A DNA stretch of 64,000 bases from Streptomyces sp. NBC_00539 (GCF_036346105.1 NZ_CP107811.1:6777501-6841500); one strand, 5' to 3'; shown: positions 51,298-60,010, counted from the stretch's first letter. The notes: generated by a model not told the origin, from the sequence alone. Made by a program: numbers and translations.

Positions 51298-52179
51298 TCA
51301 GTGCACGAGCAGGTCGATCACGCCTGTCAGGTCCTCCTCGCCGCTGCCCTGGGCCAGGCGGCGCCGCATCAACTCGAAGTAAGGGCTCAGTAGTTCCGGG
51401 CTGACACCCTGCTGCTCGGCAGTGCTCAGGAAGGTCGGCGTGCCGGCTACCTGCATGGCGAGGTTGGAGACGACGCCCTTGGTGTAGTCGCCGCTGCGCA
51501 GCTGGTCAGCGGTCTGGTGAACCGTCGGGGCCATCGCGACGAGCCAGTCGGCGAGCAGCGGGGCGAGGGCCGCGGGGTCGATGTCCTCCTTGCGGATCAG
51601 GGCGAAGGCGTGCGCGACCCCGGCGAACATCCCGTACATGGCGCTGAGCAGGGCCAGATCGTGCAGGGCCGCGAAGCCCGCGTCCTCGCCGACGTAGGTG
51701 GTGCCCGCCGGGATGGCCAGGGGCTCCTGGTGCTGCTCGAACAGCTCCCGCGAGCCGCTGTAGAAGACGTAGCCTCCGGCTTCCGGGACGCCGATCATCG
51801 GAGGGACGGCCATGATCCCGCCGTCCAAGTAGCGGGCGCCGCGCTCGAAGGCCCACTCGGCGCGGGCGCGGGCCTGGGCAGGGGTGCTGGTGGTCAGGTT
51901 GACCAGGTCCCTGTCGGATAGGTCGGTGCCGGTCAGTACCTCGTCGACCGAGGTGTCGTCCAAAAGGCAGACGACGACCAGGGTGTTCGCCGCGACCGCC
52001 TCAGCGGCGCTGTCCGCGACCCGTGCCCCCTCGGCGGCGAGTGCCGCGGCACGGGCCGGGGTGCGGTTCCAGACGGTGAGCGGGTGGCCGGCGGCAAGCC
52101 AGGTACGGGCCAGCGCGGTGCCCATCGCGCCAAGGCCCAACAACGTGACGGGAGTCTTCTCAACGGTGTTCTGTGACAT
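51298..52179 (-). CDS. Imine reductase/6-phosphogluconate dehydrogenase-type NAD(P)-binding oxidoreductase
   Basis: 293 residues. The Rossmann motif is LLGLGAMGTALARTWL with VWNRTPARA (Arg favouring NADPH). DGGIMAVPPMIGVPEAGGYV is typical of IRED-type proteins, and the C-terminal helical dimer domain follows (LHDLALLSAMYGMFAGVAHA). Family members reduce cyclic imines or beta-hydroxy acids. Start at ATG 52179 (MSQNTVEK). Divergent from an HxlR regulator with a dyad between them, so expression is probably repressed until an inducer is present. Confidence 0.9.
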   Translation of the reverse strand: MSQNTVEKTPVTLLGLGAMGTALARTWLAAGHPLTVWNRTPARAAALAAEGARVADSAAEAVAANTLVVVCLLDDTSVDEVLTGTDLSDRDLVNLTTSTPAQARARAEWAFERGARYLDGGIMAVPPMIGVPEAGGYVFYSGSRELFEQHQEPLAIPAGTTYVGEDAGFAALHDLALLSAMYGMFAGVAHAFALIRKEDIDPAALAPLLADWLVAMAPTVHQTADQLRSGDYTKGVVSNLAMQVAGTPTFLSTAEQQGVSPELLSPYFELMRRRLAQGSGEEDLTGVIDLLVH

Positions 52180-52212
52180 GCCGATTAGACTGGTCACAGG
52201 CCCGGCGGTGAT

Positions 52213-52226
52213 CAAGTACGCACTTG
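52213..52226. promoter_or_regulatory. Dyad in the IRED/HxlR divergent spacer
   Basis: CAAGT-ACGC-ACTTG, a perfect five-base-arm inverted repeat in the 96-base spacer between the two starts, a plausible HxlR binding site. Confidence 0.5.
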
Positions 52227-52275
52227 GCAGTAGGTGGTTACCCCGGGGAAAGCGGGCACGTCAGAGGGGTAGGGC

Positions 52276-52638
52276 ATGACGACGCTGAACCGGCCGGGTG
52301 CACCAGACGGGCACGTCTGCGGGATCGACACCGCGATGGAGGTGATCGGCGGCAAGTGGAAGGTGCTGATCCTCTGGGCGCTCCACGAGCACCCCTACCG
52401 CCGCTTCGGCGAGCTGCGTCGACTGCTTCCCGGCATCACCGAGAAGGTGCTGGCCTCCCACTTGCGTGAGCTGGAAGCGGACGGCGTCGTGCACCGCGTC
52501 TCTTACGACGAGGTGCCGCCCCGCGTCGAGTACTCGCTGACCGAGGACGGCATGCGCCTCAACGACGCGCTCCAGCCGCTGGCCGCCTGGGGGCGCGAGC
52601 GGCCGACCACTCGAGGGCTGGAGGAGGAGGCGGGCTAG
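52276..52638 (+). CDS. HxlR-family transcriptional regulator
   Basis: 120 residues: DTAMEVIGGKWKVLILWALH, RRFGELRRLLPGITEKVLAS, LRELEADGVVHRVSYDEVPP and RVEYSLTEDGMRLNDALQPL cover the full HxlR winged helix. These proteins repress or activate adjacent enzymes in response to electrophiles or other small molecules. Only one N-terminal Cys (GHVCGID) is present, the position used for redox sensing in some members. Divergent from the IRED-like gene. Confidence 0.92.
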   Translation: MTTLNRPGAPDGHVCGIDTAMEVIGGKWKVLILWALHEHPYRRFGELRRLLPGITEKVLASHLRELEADGVVHRVSYDEVPPRVEYSLTEDGMRLNDALQPLAAWGRERPTTRGLEEEAG

Positions 52639-52659
52639 TGCCTATGGTGAACGTGCTGG

Positions 52660-52830
52660 TCACAGCGACTCGTTGATGGCTGCGACCAGCACGGTGGTCT
52701 CGTAGCGGACGCCGAGTTCGTCGTATCGAGTGCCCCCGCCCGGTGGCGTTTCGGCCGATTGATGCCGCACTCCACGGCATGGCGCTCTTGGTAGTGGAGG
52801 TCCCGCATGCGATGTAGGGCTACTCGCGGG
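52660..52830 (-). pseudogene. IS5-family transposase C-terminal relic
   Basis: Minus strand: LHYQERHAVECGINRPKRHR in one frame, then TRYDELGVRYETTVLVAAIN and ESL stop in another, corresponding to the ERxVEcxINrLKxxRxxATRYDKxAxxYxAxVxxAAIxxWL end of IS5-type transposases. One frameshift, no N-terminus. 52831-53139 shows no gene. Confidence 0.65.
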
Positions 52831-53139
52831 CGAACTTCCCGCACTGGACGCGACAGGTATGGAAGTTGCGGACTGGCGCACGGACGATGGCGCTCCGGTT
52901 CGGCAGTGGGACTGCACCAACCAGCAGAACCCCCCAAAGGGAACTGCTGAGGTTGAACTCGTGAGGTCGCTGAGTTGCTCAGGTGGGTCTGATGGTCAGG
53001 CCGGTCTCGGCGAGGCAGCCAGACTCCGTGATCGGTGTGGCAACGGCTTCTACGGCACATCCAGTACCGCAGCGACCCCTGGCGGTATGCGGAGAAATCA
53101 AGGGGAGCGGACGGCTGCGCGCTGCTACGGTCGGGCGCC

Positions 53140-53643
53140 ATGAGCTGGCTTCCCGATGACTTCGTCCACCCCGTCCTGATACCGCTGCCGGGCGGTGGTC
53201 AACACCTGCGGCCGATCCGGGAGGTGGACACCCCGCTCGACTATCCGGCTGTGATGGGTTCGCGCGAGCGGCTGTGGACCATCTTCGGCCCGGCCTGGGG
53301 CTGGCCCGCGGCCACCATGACCTACGAGGCCGACCAGGCCGACCTGTTGCGGCACGAGAAGGAGATCGCCGCGCACCAGTCCTTCAACTACGCGCTGTTC
53401 GACGCAGCGGAGACAGCTCTGCTCGGCTGTGTCTACATCGACCCACCGGAGAAGGCCGGCGCGGACGGCGAGATCTCCTGGTGGGTGGTGGACGAGCTGG
53501 TGGGCAGCGAGGTCGAGCAGGCCCTCGACGCGCTGGTGCCGCAGTGGATCGCCGCCGACTGGCCGTTCGAGCAGCCGCGCTTCCTCGGCCGCGAGATCTC
53601 CTGGTCGGACTGGCTCGCCCTGCCGCAGCATCCCGACGCGTAA
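53140..53643 (+). CDS. GNAT-like N-acetyltransferase
   Basis: 167 residues from ATG 53140: MSWLPDDFVHPVLIPLPGGG, HLRPIREVDTPLDYPAVMGS, SFNYALFDAAETALLGCVYI, DPPEKAGADGEISWWVVDEL and PQWIAADWPFEQPRFLGREI. The fold resembles GNAT proteins, but the usual Q/RxxGxG/A acetyl-CoA loop is replaced by WWVVDELVGSEVEQAL, so activity is uncertain. Confidence 0.75.
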   Translation: MSWLPDDFVHPVLIPLPGGGQHLRPIREVDTPLDYPAVMGSRERLWTIFGPAWGWPAATMTYEADQADLLRHEKEIAAHQSFNYALFDAAETALLGCVYIDPPEKAGADGEISWWVVDELVGSEVEQALDALVPQWIAADWPFEQPRFLGREISWSDWLALPQHPDA

Positions 53644-53839
53644 GTGGTTGCTGCCCGTATCGATCTCGAAGGCTGTCGATCGAACGGGAGTCTCGCTCGG
53701 GTGACTCCAGCGCGCCTCCTGGCCCGGCCACGATCCCGTGGCCGGCACTGAACCCGAGGAGCGATGGGGGGGCGAACTGCGCCTGGCTATGGGACGGTTC
53801 GGGGTTCCATGTCACCGGCTGCTTGGAGAAGGGTGAGAA

Positions 53840-54154
53840 ATGACGGACGAGTTGGAGGGTGTCTGGCTGACGGAGCGCCAGGTGAGCATTTTGTGGCCGG
53901 GCGTCGCTGCTCGCTCGGTGTATGTGAATGCGTTGGCCCATGGGGTGCGGGTCCGTTCGGAGAGCTGGACGACCACTACGGGGTCCGCCGGCAAGAGGTG
54001 GTATCACGCCGAGGACGTGCGCCGAGTGGCCACGCAGGTAGCAGCCCAGCCACCCCTCAAGGGACCGTCCTCGATACCGTGCTGTCTGCTGTTGATCGTT
54101 CTGGCGGCGGGACCGGTCGTGTGGCTGGTGATGGCCATCCGAAGTGGGCAGTAG
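53840..54154 (+). CDS. Small hypothetical protein with C-terminal membrane helix
   Basis: 104 residues. Start MTDELEGVWLTERQVSILWP and AEDVRRVATQVAA resemble a helix-turn-helix or MerR-like DNA-binding half, followed by a single C-terminal membrane helix (CCLLLIVLAAGPVVWLVMAI). AAGGGTGAGAA precedes ATG 53840. It could be a membrane-tethered small regulator; function not recognised. Confidence 0.65.
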   Translation: MTDELEGVWLTERQVSILWPGVAARSVYVNALAHGVRVRSESWTTTTGSAGKRWYHAEDVRRVATQVAAQPPLKGPSSIPCCLLLIVLAAGPVVWLVMAIRSGQ

Positions 54155-54509
54155 AGATCAATTGAGTGTGGCTGCGCGGCTGGTCAGCCGCGAGATGCCG
54201 GGTGTCAGCTGCATCGTCTCTGGCTCGTTGGGCAGGGCGCCGCCGAGTCTCCAGGAGAGGCCGGTCAGATGCCTGCACGCGTGGGTACGGCTTACGCACG
54301 TCCGTAGCCGAGCACCTGGTGAGGACTGGTCGGAACGTGCACCGAGGCGGTAGCCGCCGCCCCGGACGCGGACCTGCCTGGCCGTACGGTCGACCCGCGC
54401 CCTCAGCGCCCCGGGCACCGCCTTGGGCGCGGGGTCACCGGCCGCGCATCGTCCGCCCCTGGCGCCGCGGCAGCGGCGTCGGCTCGTTCTCCCGTCCGGC
54501 ACCACCCGG
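54155..54509. other. Intergenic region, no gene recognised
   Basis: 355 bases between two convergent units. Nothing supported. Confidence 0.4.
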
Positions 54510-55340
54510 TCAGGAGCCGTCCTTCATCGGCGGGGCCTGCTCGTGGCGGAGGTAGCGTTCGACCGAGCGGGCCAGCACCTCGTTCCCGCCGGCGGTGACC
54601 GCGCCGTCCCACCAGGCGCCGTAGATCCGGTCGAAGCGGTAGCCGGCGAGCAGTTCGCCGGCGGCGCGGACGGCGTCGGGGCGCTCGGGGACGTGGTTGG
54701 CGTAGCTGTACATGATGCTCACCCACCGGGGGTCGGGTCCGACGTTCACTATGTCGCCGGTGAAGAGCGCGCCCCGGCCCACGTTCCAGTGCATGACCGC
54801 GCTGCCCGGGAAGTGGACGCCCGGGTTGATCAGCGTCAGTTCGTCGGTCAGCCGGTGGGTCCGCCCGCTCCAGAAGCGCAGGGCGGGGTCGGGGCGGCCG
54901 ACCCACTGCCGGTCGGCCTCGTGGAGGTAAACGGGCGCGTCGAAGGCATGCGCCCAGTCGGCCATGGTGGAGTAGAAGTGCGGGTGGCTGATGGCGATCG
55001 CGGTGATGCCGCCGAGCTCCCGCACCTCGCGGATCACCGCGTCGTCGAGGTAGGGCACGCAGTCCCACAGCACGTTGCCGGCAGCCGTACGCAGCAGCAG
55101 CGCGCGCTGCCCGATGGCGAACTCGGGCGTGCTCCCGATGCCGAGGACGCCGGGGCCCTGTTCCTCGAAGCGGCCCTGGTGGCCGTCGGCGCGCAGCTCG
55201 GCCACGCTGGTCCACTGCTGGCCGCCGCGTCCGACGTACTGGCGCTCGTCCAGGCAGACCGGGCAGTCGGGGCGAGGGGCGGCGTACTGGGTGCCGCAGG
55301 TGAGGCAGACGGGCAGCGTCGCGCCGGTCAGGTCAGCCAC
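54510..55340 (-). CDS. MBL-fold hydrolase-like protein with N-terminal zinc ribbon
   Basis: 276 residues. A rubredoxin-like Cys-x2-Cys pair set (CLTCGTQYAAPRPDCPVC) precedes a metallo-beta-lactamase fold with SHPHFYSTMADWAHAF, PGSAVMHWNVGRGALFTGD and SYANHVPE. The usual HxHxDH is reduced to HPHFYS, so the second metal site is atypical. GTG 55340 has GGAGGCGACC upstream and overlaps the epimerase stop by 8 bases, indicating an operon. Substrate unknown. Confidence 0.85.
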   Translation of the reverse strand: MADLTGATLPVCLTCGTQYAAPRPDCPVCLDERQYVGRGGQQWTSVAELRADGHQGRFEEQGPGVLGIGSTPEFAIGQRALLLRTAAGNVLWDCVPYLDDAVIREVRELGGITAIAISHPHFYSTMADWAHAFDAPVYLHEADRQWVGRPDPALRFWSGRTHRLTDELTLINPGVHFPGSAVMHWNVGRGALFTGDIVNVGPDPRWVSIMYSYANHVPERPDAVRAAGELLAGYRFDRIYGAWWDGAVTAGGNEVLARSVERYLRHEQAPPMKDGS

Positions 55341-56205
55341 GGTCGCCTCCGGCAAGCTCGGTGAGGACGTACGGGCGGCTGGGCCGCCAGCCGAGTTCGG
55401 CGACGGCGCGCTGCCCGGACACCACCTGGTTCAGGCCGAGGGCCTCGGCGAACGGGCCGCCCAGGACCTCGGCGGCCTGCTCCTGCGGCCAGGGCTCGGC
55501 CCGGCCGGTGCCCCCCGCGGCGAGGTCGGCGGCCGCGGCGAGCGCTGCCACCGGCACCGCTTCGTGCGCCACGCCGTGCAGCACGCTGCCCCCGTCGGCC
55601 TTCGTCACCGTCAGCACGAAGAGTTCGGCGAGGTCGTCCACGTGCACCATCGGCCAATGGGTCGCCGCCGAGCCGACGTACCGGCCGGTGCCGTGCTCGC
55701 GCGCCCAGTCGGTCATCAGGCCGGGGATGCCACCGCCGCGGCCGTACACGATGCCGGGCCGCACGACGACGGCGCGCACGTCGTCCCGGCCGGCGGCCAG
55801 CACGCGCTGCTCGATCCGCGGGCGGTAGCCGACGATGGCGATGGCGTCGGTTGGCGCGTCCTCGTCGAGGGCCGCGTCGCCGGTGGCGCCGAGCACCCAT
55901 ACACCGCTGGTGTACACGAAGGCCCGTCCGGTGCCGCGAAGCCGCTCGGTCAGCGCGTCCACGGCCGCCGTGTCCACCGCCTCGTCGCCGGTCGGCGTCG
56001 CGAGGTTGACCACGGCGTCGATGTCGTCGGTGACCGCCGTCCGCAGCGAGGCCGGGTCGGCCAGGTCGCCGATGACCCCCGTCGCCCCGGCGGGCAGCCG
56101 GCCTGCGTCCTTCACGAGACGGACCACCTGGTGGCCCTCCGCCTCGAACCGCCTCACCACGGCCGATCCGATGTAGCCGGTCGAACCCAGCACGAGTGTC
56201 TTCAT
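55333..56205 (-). CDS. NAD(P)-dependent epimerase/atypical SDR
   Basis: 290 residues. N-terminal nucleotide motif VLGSTGYIGSAVVRRFEAEG, DIDAVVNLATPTGD, FVYTSGVWVLG and RAVVVRPGIVYGRGGGIPGL, followed by MVHVDDLAELFVL. The extended SDR catalytic YxxxK is replaced by YRPRI, so it may be a non-canonical reductase or a binding protein. AGGAGATCAGAT precedes ATG 56205. First part of an operon with the MBL gene and downstream of NTF2-like genes. Confidence 0.88.
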   Translation of the reverse strand: MKTLVLGSTGYIGSAVVRRFEAEGHQVVRLVKDAGRLPAGATGVIGDLADPASLRTAVTDDIDAVVNLATPTGDEAVDTAAVDALTERLRGTGRAFVYTSGVWVLGATGDAALDEDAPTDAIAIVGYRPRIEQRVLAAGRDDVRAVVVRPGIVYGRGGGIPGLMTDWAREHGTGRYVGSAATHWPMVHVDDLAELFVLTVTKADGGSVLHGVAHEAVPVAALAAAADLAAGGTGRAEPWPQEQAAEVLGGPFAEALGLNQVVSGQRAVAELGWRPSRPYVLTELAGGDRG

Positions 56206-56253
56206 ATCTGATCTCCTACTCTTGTAGATGAGTTGAGGCGGGATTCCCCCAAC

Positions 56254-56649
56254 TCACGGACGTCCACGCAATCCGGGCGACGGGGCGTTGCCCGAGGTCT
56301 TGCCGTAGCCGAGGGACTCGGCGATCCGGCCGTCCCGCACCAGCACGAGGCTCACGCCGCGGACGGAGTCGGCCGGTCCGTCACCGAAGCGGTACCGCCA
56401 GCGGACCGTGGCCCGTTCCCCGGTGACGACGACGGCCTCCGGCTCGAACCGGCCCGCGCGGTCCTCGGCGAGGGCCCGGCAGAACTCCAGGCATTCGGCG
56501 CGCCCTTCGTAGCGGGACCCGTCGGGAGCCGGGCTCCTCGCCTCCATCACGCAGTCGTCGGCGATCAGCTCGGCGAGTGACGAGGTGTCACGGTCGAGGA
56601 AGGCCCGGCTGAAGTGGCGGACCACCTCGGCCGTAGTGAGGAACGACAT
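56254..56649 (-). CDS. SnoaL/NTF2-like protein
   Basis: 131 residues from ATG 56649: MSFLTTAEVVRHFSRAFLDR, DTSSLAELIADDCVMEARSP, YEGRAECLEFCRALAED, TVRWRYRFGDG and VRGVSLVLVRDGRIAESLGY. Typical SnoaL_2 cone fold, involved in ligand binding or cyclase/isomerase reactions. GAGGGGGTGCGGC upstream. It lies 48 bases upstream of the epimerase gene on the same strand, so it is probably co-transcribed. Confidence 0.88.
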   Translation of the reverse strand: MSFLTTAEVVRHFSRAFLDRDTSSLAELIADDCVMEARSPAPDGSRYEGRAECLEFCRALAEDRAGRFEPEAVVVTGERATVRWRYRFGDGPADSVRGVSLVLVRDGRIAESLGYGKTSGNAPSPGLRGRP

Positions 56650-56749
56650 GCCGCACCCCCTCAGCAGCCCCGCGACAGGCTGATCAGACCGATCAGGGCG
56701 GTCCCTCGGTCGAGCCGGGCGATCACCACCGGGAGCAGTGGCGCCGCGA

Positions 56750-57231
56750 CGGAGGTGACCAGACCGGTGTGCTCCGATCGGTAGGGGTCGGTCCTCCTCG
56801 AAGGCGTCGTGATCGGCGGCCGTGGTGCACTGGGCGACGGCGATCCGCCATCGCCCCTCGTCCTTGGCCAGTACGTACACCGGGGCGCCGGGGCCACGTC
56901 GACTTGGCGGCCGTCCCGGGTGATCGGCCGCTGCCGGAGCTTGACCGCCGCGAGATCGGGCCGTATGAACACGATGGACTCGGCTTCGCAGGTGACGGTC
57001 AGCGGCCGGTGGACCGTGCTGAGCAGTGATCTGCGGGCAAAAGGCGTTGATCGCCTCCAACCCGGTCAGCGGCTCGCCGTGCGGGAAGGTCCACATGGCC
57101 TCCCGGCGGAACAGCTCCGTGAACGCGTCCGGCAGTCCGTTCTGCTGGGCGTGCTCGATCTGGGCGACGGGCCTGACAACGGCGGGCACGTCCTCCTGCG
57201 GAACGGTGACGCCGGAGACGAGCGGCGGCAT
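56750..57231 (-). pseudogene. SgcJ/EcaC-type NTF2-like protein, two frameshifts
   Basis: From ATG 57231 (GGAGGAGACCTCTC upstream): MPPLVSGVTVPQEDVPAVVR, EHAQQNGLPDAFTELFRREA and MWTFPHGEPLTGLEAINAF in frame 1; CEAESIVFIRPDLAAVKLRQ and RPITRDGRQVDVAP in frame 2; PVYVLAKDEGRWRIAVAQCT back in frame 1. The order is complete for the family. After the second shift no stop occurs before the SnoaL gene, with which it is in frame. Either a pseudogene or sequencing slips. 57232-57486 holds the divergent promoters. Confidence 0.65.
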
Positions 57232-57453
57232 GAGAGGTCTCCTCCCTGGCTGCGTGGCTGTGCTGACGCCCTGGGACAACAGCTGGTCTCCCGTCCGGCA
57301 CGCTGTCGGCGGCCGCAGGCGGCCCGCTGGGCGGTGCGGTGTCACCGGTACGGGCGCCGCACCGTTCACGGCTTGCCGAACAGCGGTTCCGGCATGCCGT
57401 CGATCTATCAGCTTCCCGCCGTGCCCATCAACATCGAAGATCAGTAGGATCCG

Positions 57454-57468
57454 ATAACCAAGGCTTAT
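57454..57468. promoter_or_regulatory. LysR box between NTF2-like gene and lysR
   Basis: ATAACCAAGGCTTAT has ATAA/TTAT arms with the T-N11-A arrangement, 18 bases before the LysR start. Confidence 0.65.
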
Positions 57469-57486
57469 GACGGGGGTCGGGAGCAC

Positions 57487-58377
57487 GTGGAAGTACGCGA
57501 CATCGAGATTTTCCTGACGTTGGCCGAGGAGCTGCATTTCGGCAGGGCCGCCGTCCGGCTGCACCTCACGCAGGCTCGTGTCAGTCAGGTGATCGGGCGT
57601 CAGGAGCGCAGGCTGGGCGGTTTGTTGTTCGACCGATCGAACCGCCGCCAGATCCGCCTGACCCCGCTCGGCCAGCAGCTTCGCAGCGACCTGAGGCCGG
57701 TCTTCGCGAACCTGCGTGACAGCCTCGAACGCGCCCGGATGGCCGCCCGCGGGAGGACGGCGCGCCTTCGCGTCGGCATGCTGCCATTCAACGTGCCCGA
57801 CATGTACCCCTACTGGGAGACCTTCCGCTCCCGTCATCCCCAGTGGGAACTGCAGCTGCGCCGGGCGCCGTACGTCGACCCGTTCGCCAGGCTGCGCGAG
57901 GGCGACATGGACGTCTTCCTCACCTGGCTGCCGGTGGACGAGCCCGATCTCACCGTCGGCCCCGTCCTCTTCCGCGACCCCCGCGTGCTCGCCGTCGCCG
58001 CCGGCCACGAACTCGCCGAACGGCCCGCCGTCCCCTTCGAGGCCCTGGCCGACTTCGCCCATGCCATGCCACCCGACATGCCCGACTACTGGGAAGACGC
58101 CTACCTGTCGTTCCACACGGCCCGGGGGAGGCCGATCGAACGCATAGAGCAGGTCACCAACGCCGACGAGCTGATCCACCTCGTCGGCACCGGCGAGATC
58201 GTCCATCCCTTCCCGTCCCACGTCACCCACTACTGGTCCATGTCCCACGTCCGCTTCGTCCCCGTCCCGGAGATGGGGACGATCCCGTACGCCCTGGTGT
58301 GGCGCAGGGACGCCGAGAACGACCTCATTCGGGCCCTCGCCCAGACCGTCCGCGATATCGGAGTCCTGCACTTCTGA
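57487..58377 (+). CDS. LysR-family transcriptional regulator
   Basis: 296 residues: MEVRDIEIFLTLAEELHFGR, AAVRLHLTQARVSQVIGRQE and RRLGGLLFDRSNRRQIRLTP form the helix-turn-helix; the inducer-binding domain starts at GRTARLRVGMLPFNVPDMYP. GTG 57487 gives the canonical N-terminus. Divergent from the NTF2-like/epimerase/MBL genes, which it probably controls through the box just upstream. Confidence 0.92.
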   Translation: MEVRDIEIFLTLAEELHFGRAAVRLHLTQARVSQVIGRQERRLGGLLFDRSNRRQIRLTPLGQQLRSDLRPVFANLRDSLERARMAARGRTARLRVGMLPFNVPDMYPYWETFRSRHPQWELQLRRAPYVDPFARLREGDMDVFLTWLPVDEPDLTVGPVLFRDPRVLAVAAGHELAERPAVPFEALADFAHAMPPDMPDYWEDAYLSFHTARGRPIERIEQVTNADELIHLVGTGEIVHPFPSHVTHYWSMSHVRFVPVPEMGTIPYALVWRRDAENDLIRALAQTVRDIGVLHF

Positions 58378-58439
58378 CGCCTCGCGCGCAATCGTCGGTG
58401 CGCCGGCTGACCGCGCCTGGTGCCGTGCGGGTGGTGGAG

Positions 58440-58690
58440 CGGTCGCCGCACGTTCAGACGGCCCCTCAGGCCGCCGTCGACGCACCGGCTGGCATCGGCA
58501 CCATCGCCTCGTAGTGGACCGGGGTTTCGCTGCCCGCCACCGGCACGTGGAATGGGCCCGGCAAGGGTGGAGCCCAGGCCGACCTCGTTCTCACTGCCCC
58601 GCAGGACCAGGTGCCGCTGCTGTTCATCGAGGTCGACACTGCCACCCGACGACAGCGGCACGATCGGCGCACCGACGTCGGCGAGGTTCC
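58440..58690 (+). pseudogene. Replication-relaxation family protein remnant
   Basis: Encodes PQAAVDAPAGIGTIAS, a TAG, then LPATGTWNGPGKGGAQADLV, LTAPQDQVPLLFIEVDTAT. The QADLVLxAP..VPLLFIEVD block is the core of actinobacterial replication-relaxation (mobile-element-associated) proteins. A stop and a frameshift after it destroy the gene. Confidence 0.55.
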
Positions 58691-59175
58691 GGGAGGACCT
58701 GGCGGCGCTGCGCGTACGGAGGCGGCCGCAGGGCGGGGAAGCCCGCCGCAGGGTGAGCCAGGACGTCGAACGTCACTTATGCCGCCGGGTGTTGGTCGGC
58801 GAGTATGGCGGTGACCAGGGCGAGCTGGCGTACCCCTCCGCAGTGCGGGGTAGACAGAGCGTGCCCACCCCCATACAGTCCGTATCGGGGCCTGCTAATG
58901 CAGGAAAAGGGGGCAGAGGGTATGTGTTACTGCGCTATTCCATGCCAGCACGCACTTTGGCGGACTTTTCCCTTCGCGGCCACGGGAAGCCGATCACGGG
59001 CCCTGTAGGGCCTTTCGGGTCACCCGAAGGCGCCCCGCTGCGACCGGTACGCGCTGAACGGAAACCTCCCTCCAGCCTCGTCCTCACATCAGCGCCGCGA
59101 AATCTGCCGACGACGGCGCTCATCAGCTCATCCTTCTCTCCTCCGCGTTATCTCCAGACGGAAGGAACGGCCAAC
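58691..59175. other. Leader region of the beta-trefoil gene
   Basis: About 480 bases between the relaxation-protein relic and ATG 59176. It likely has the promoter of the beta-trefoil gene; no gene supported. Confidence 0.4.
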
Positions 59176-59682
59176 ATGGCTTTATCGGAAGCCGACCTCG
59201 CGAAGCTCGGAGACACTCCGATCGCGATCCAGTCGACGCACTACCCGAACGTGTACCTGCGTATGGACGGGACTGGCGTGACCGCCCCCAGTGAGCCCGG
59301 CGGCGGTAAGGTCAACTGTCAGTACGGCACCGGGGCCTGGACGACGTTCAAGGTCCGGCCGCAGGCCGACGGCTCGTACGCGTTCGAGTCAGTGGCCTTC
59401 CCCAGCGTGTTCCTGCGCATGGACGGCGCCGGGGTTCCCACCAACATGAGCGGTGGGGGTACGGTCAACTGCCAGTCCTTCATCGGCCCCTACGAGAAGT
59501 TCCGTGCGCGCGCCCAGCCCGACGGTTCGTTCTCCTTCGAGTCGGCGGCCTTCACGAACATCTTCCTGCGCTTGGTGACCGGCAGCGGGGTCACCGCCGC
59601 CACCGGCCCCGGCGGAACGGTGAACTGCCAGTACAACGCCAACGGCGGCGGCGACGAAAAGTTCTTCCTCGACAAAGCATAG
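59176..59682 (+). CDS. Beta-trefoil/fascin-like three-repeat protein, TTA at codon 3
   Basis: 168 residues made of three ~50-residue repeats: IAIQSTHYPNVYLRMDGTGV, YAFESVAFPSVFLRMDGAGV and FSFESAAFTNIFLRLVTGSG, each followed by GGGxVNCQ (KVNCQYG, TVNCQSF, TVNCQYN). This threefold pattern is that of beta-trefoil lectin/fascin-type folds that bind sugars or cross-link filaments. No signal peptide, so cytoplasmic or exported by another route. GGAAGG lies upstream of ATG 59176. Codon 3 is TTA, suggesting bldA dependence. A strong terminator follows. Confidence 0.85.
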   Translation: MALSEADLAKLGDTPIAIQSTHYPNVYLRMDGTGVTAPSEPGGGKVNCQYGTGAWTTFKVRPQADGSYAFESVAFPSVFLRMDGAGVPTNMSGGGTVNCQSFIGPYEKFRARAQPDGSFSFESAAFTNIFLRLVTGSGVTAATGPGGTVNCQYNANGGGDEKFFLDKA

Positions 59683-59685
59683 TGT

Positions 59686-59730
59686 GATCCCTTCCGGCCT
59701 TGTGCGCGTCGCATCGGGCCGGAAGGGATC
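59686..59730 (+). terminator. Hairpin terminator after beta-trefoil gene
   Basis: GATCCCTTCCGGCC (59686-59699) and exact complement GGCCGGAAGGGATC (59717-59730), 17-base loop, three bases after the stop codon. Confidence 0.82.
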
Positions 59731-60010
59731 GTTGGACCGGCGCCCCCTGGGGTGGTGTACATACGCCACCGGCCGCCCACCCCAGGAGGGCTGGTCGAAC
59801 TCGCACAGGGGCTGCCGATGGTTGCACGCCGAAGTCACGGATGTCGTCTCGGACTGCTTTTGCGTCCCCGTCCGAGAGGTTGAGCAGGCGATGGACGCCG
59901 TCCGGGAGCCACACCCCCGGATCAACGCCTTCCGAGTGACCCGACCACCCCGGAGATCATTTCGCTAGGAGTTCTTACTGCTGTGCGGACCCTCGGTGGC
60001 CCGATGCCGA
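59731..60010. other. Intergenic region
   Basis: 280 bases between the terminator and the DUF3533 stop. A minus-strand stretch VWLPDGVHRLLNLSDGDAKA looks like a fragment of unknown origin. Confidence 0.35.

Noticed and set aside
56254-58485. 743-codon minus-strand open frame
   Set aside because: A composite of the SnoaL gene, part of the broken NTF2-like gene and the antisense of the LysR gene; not one protein.
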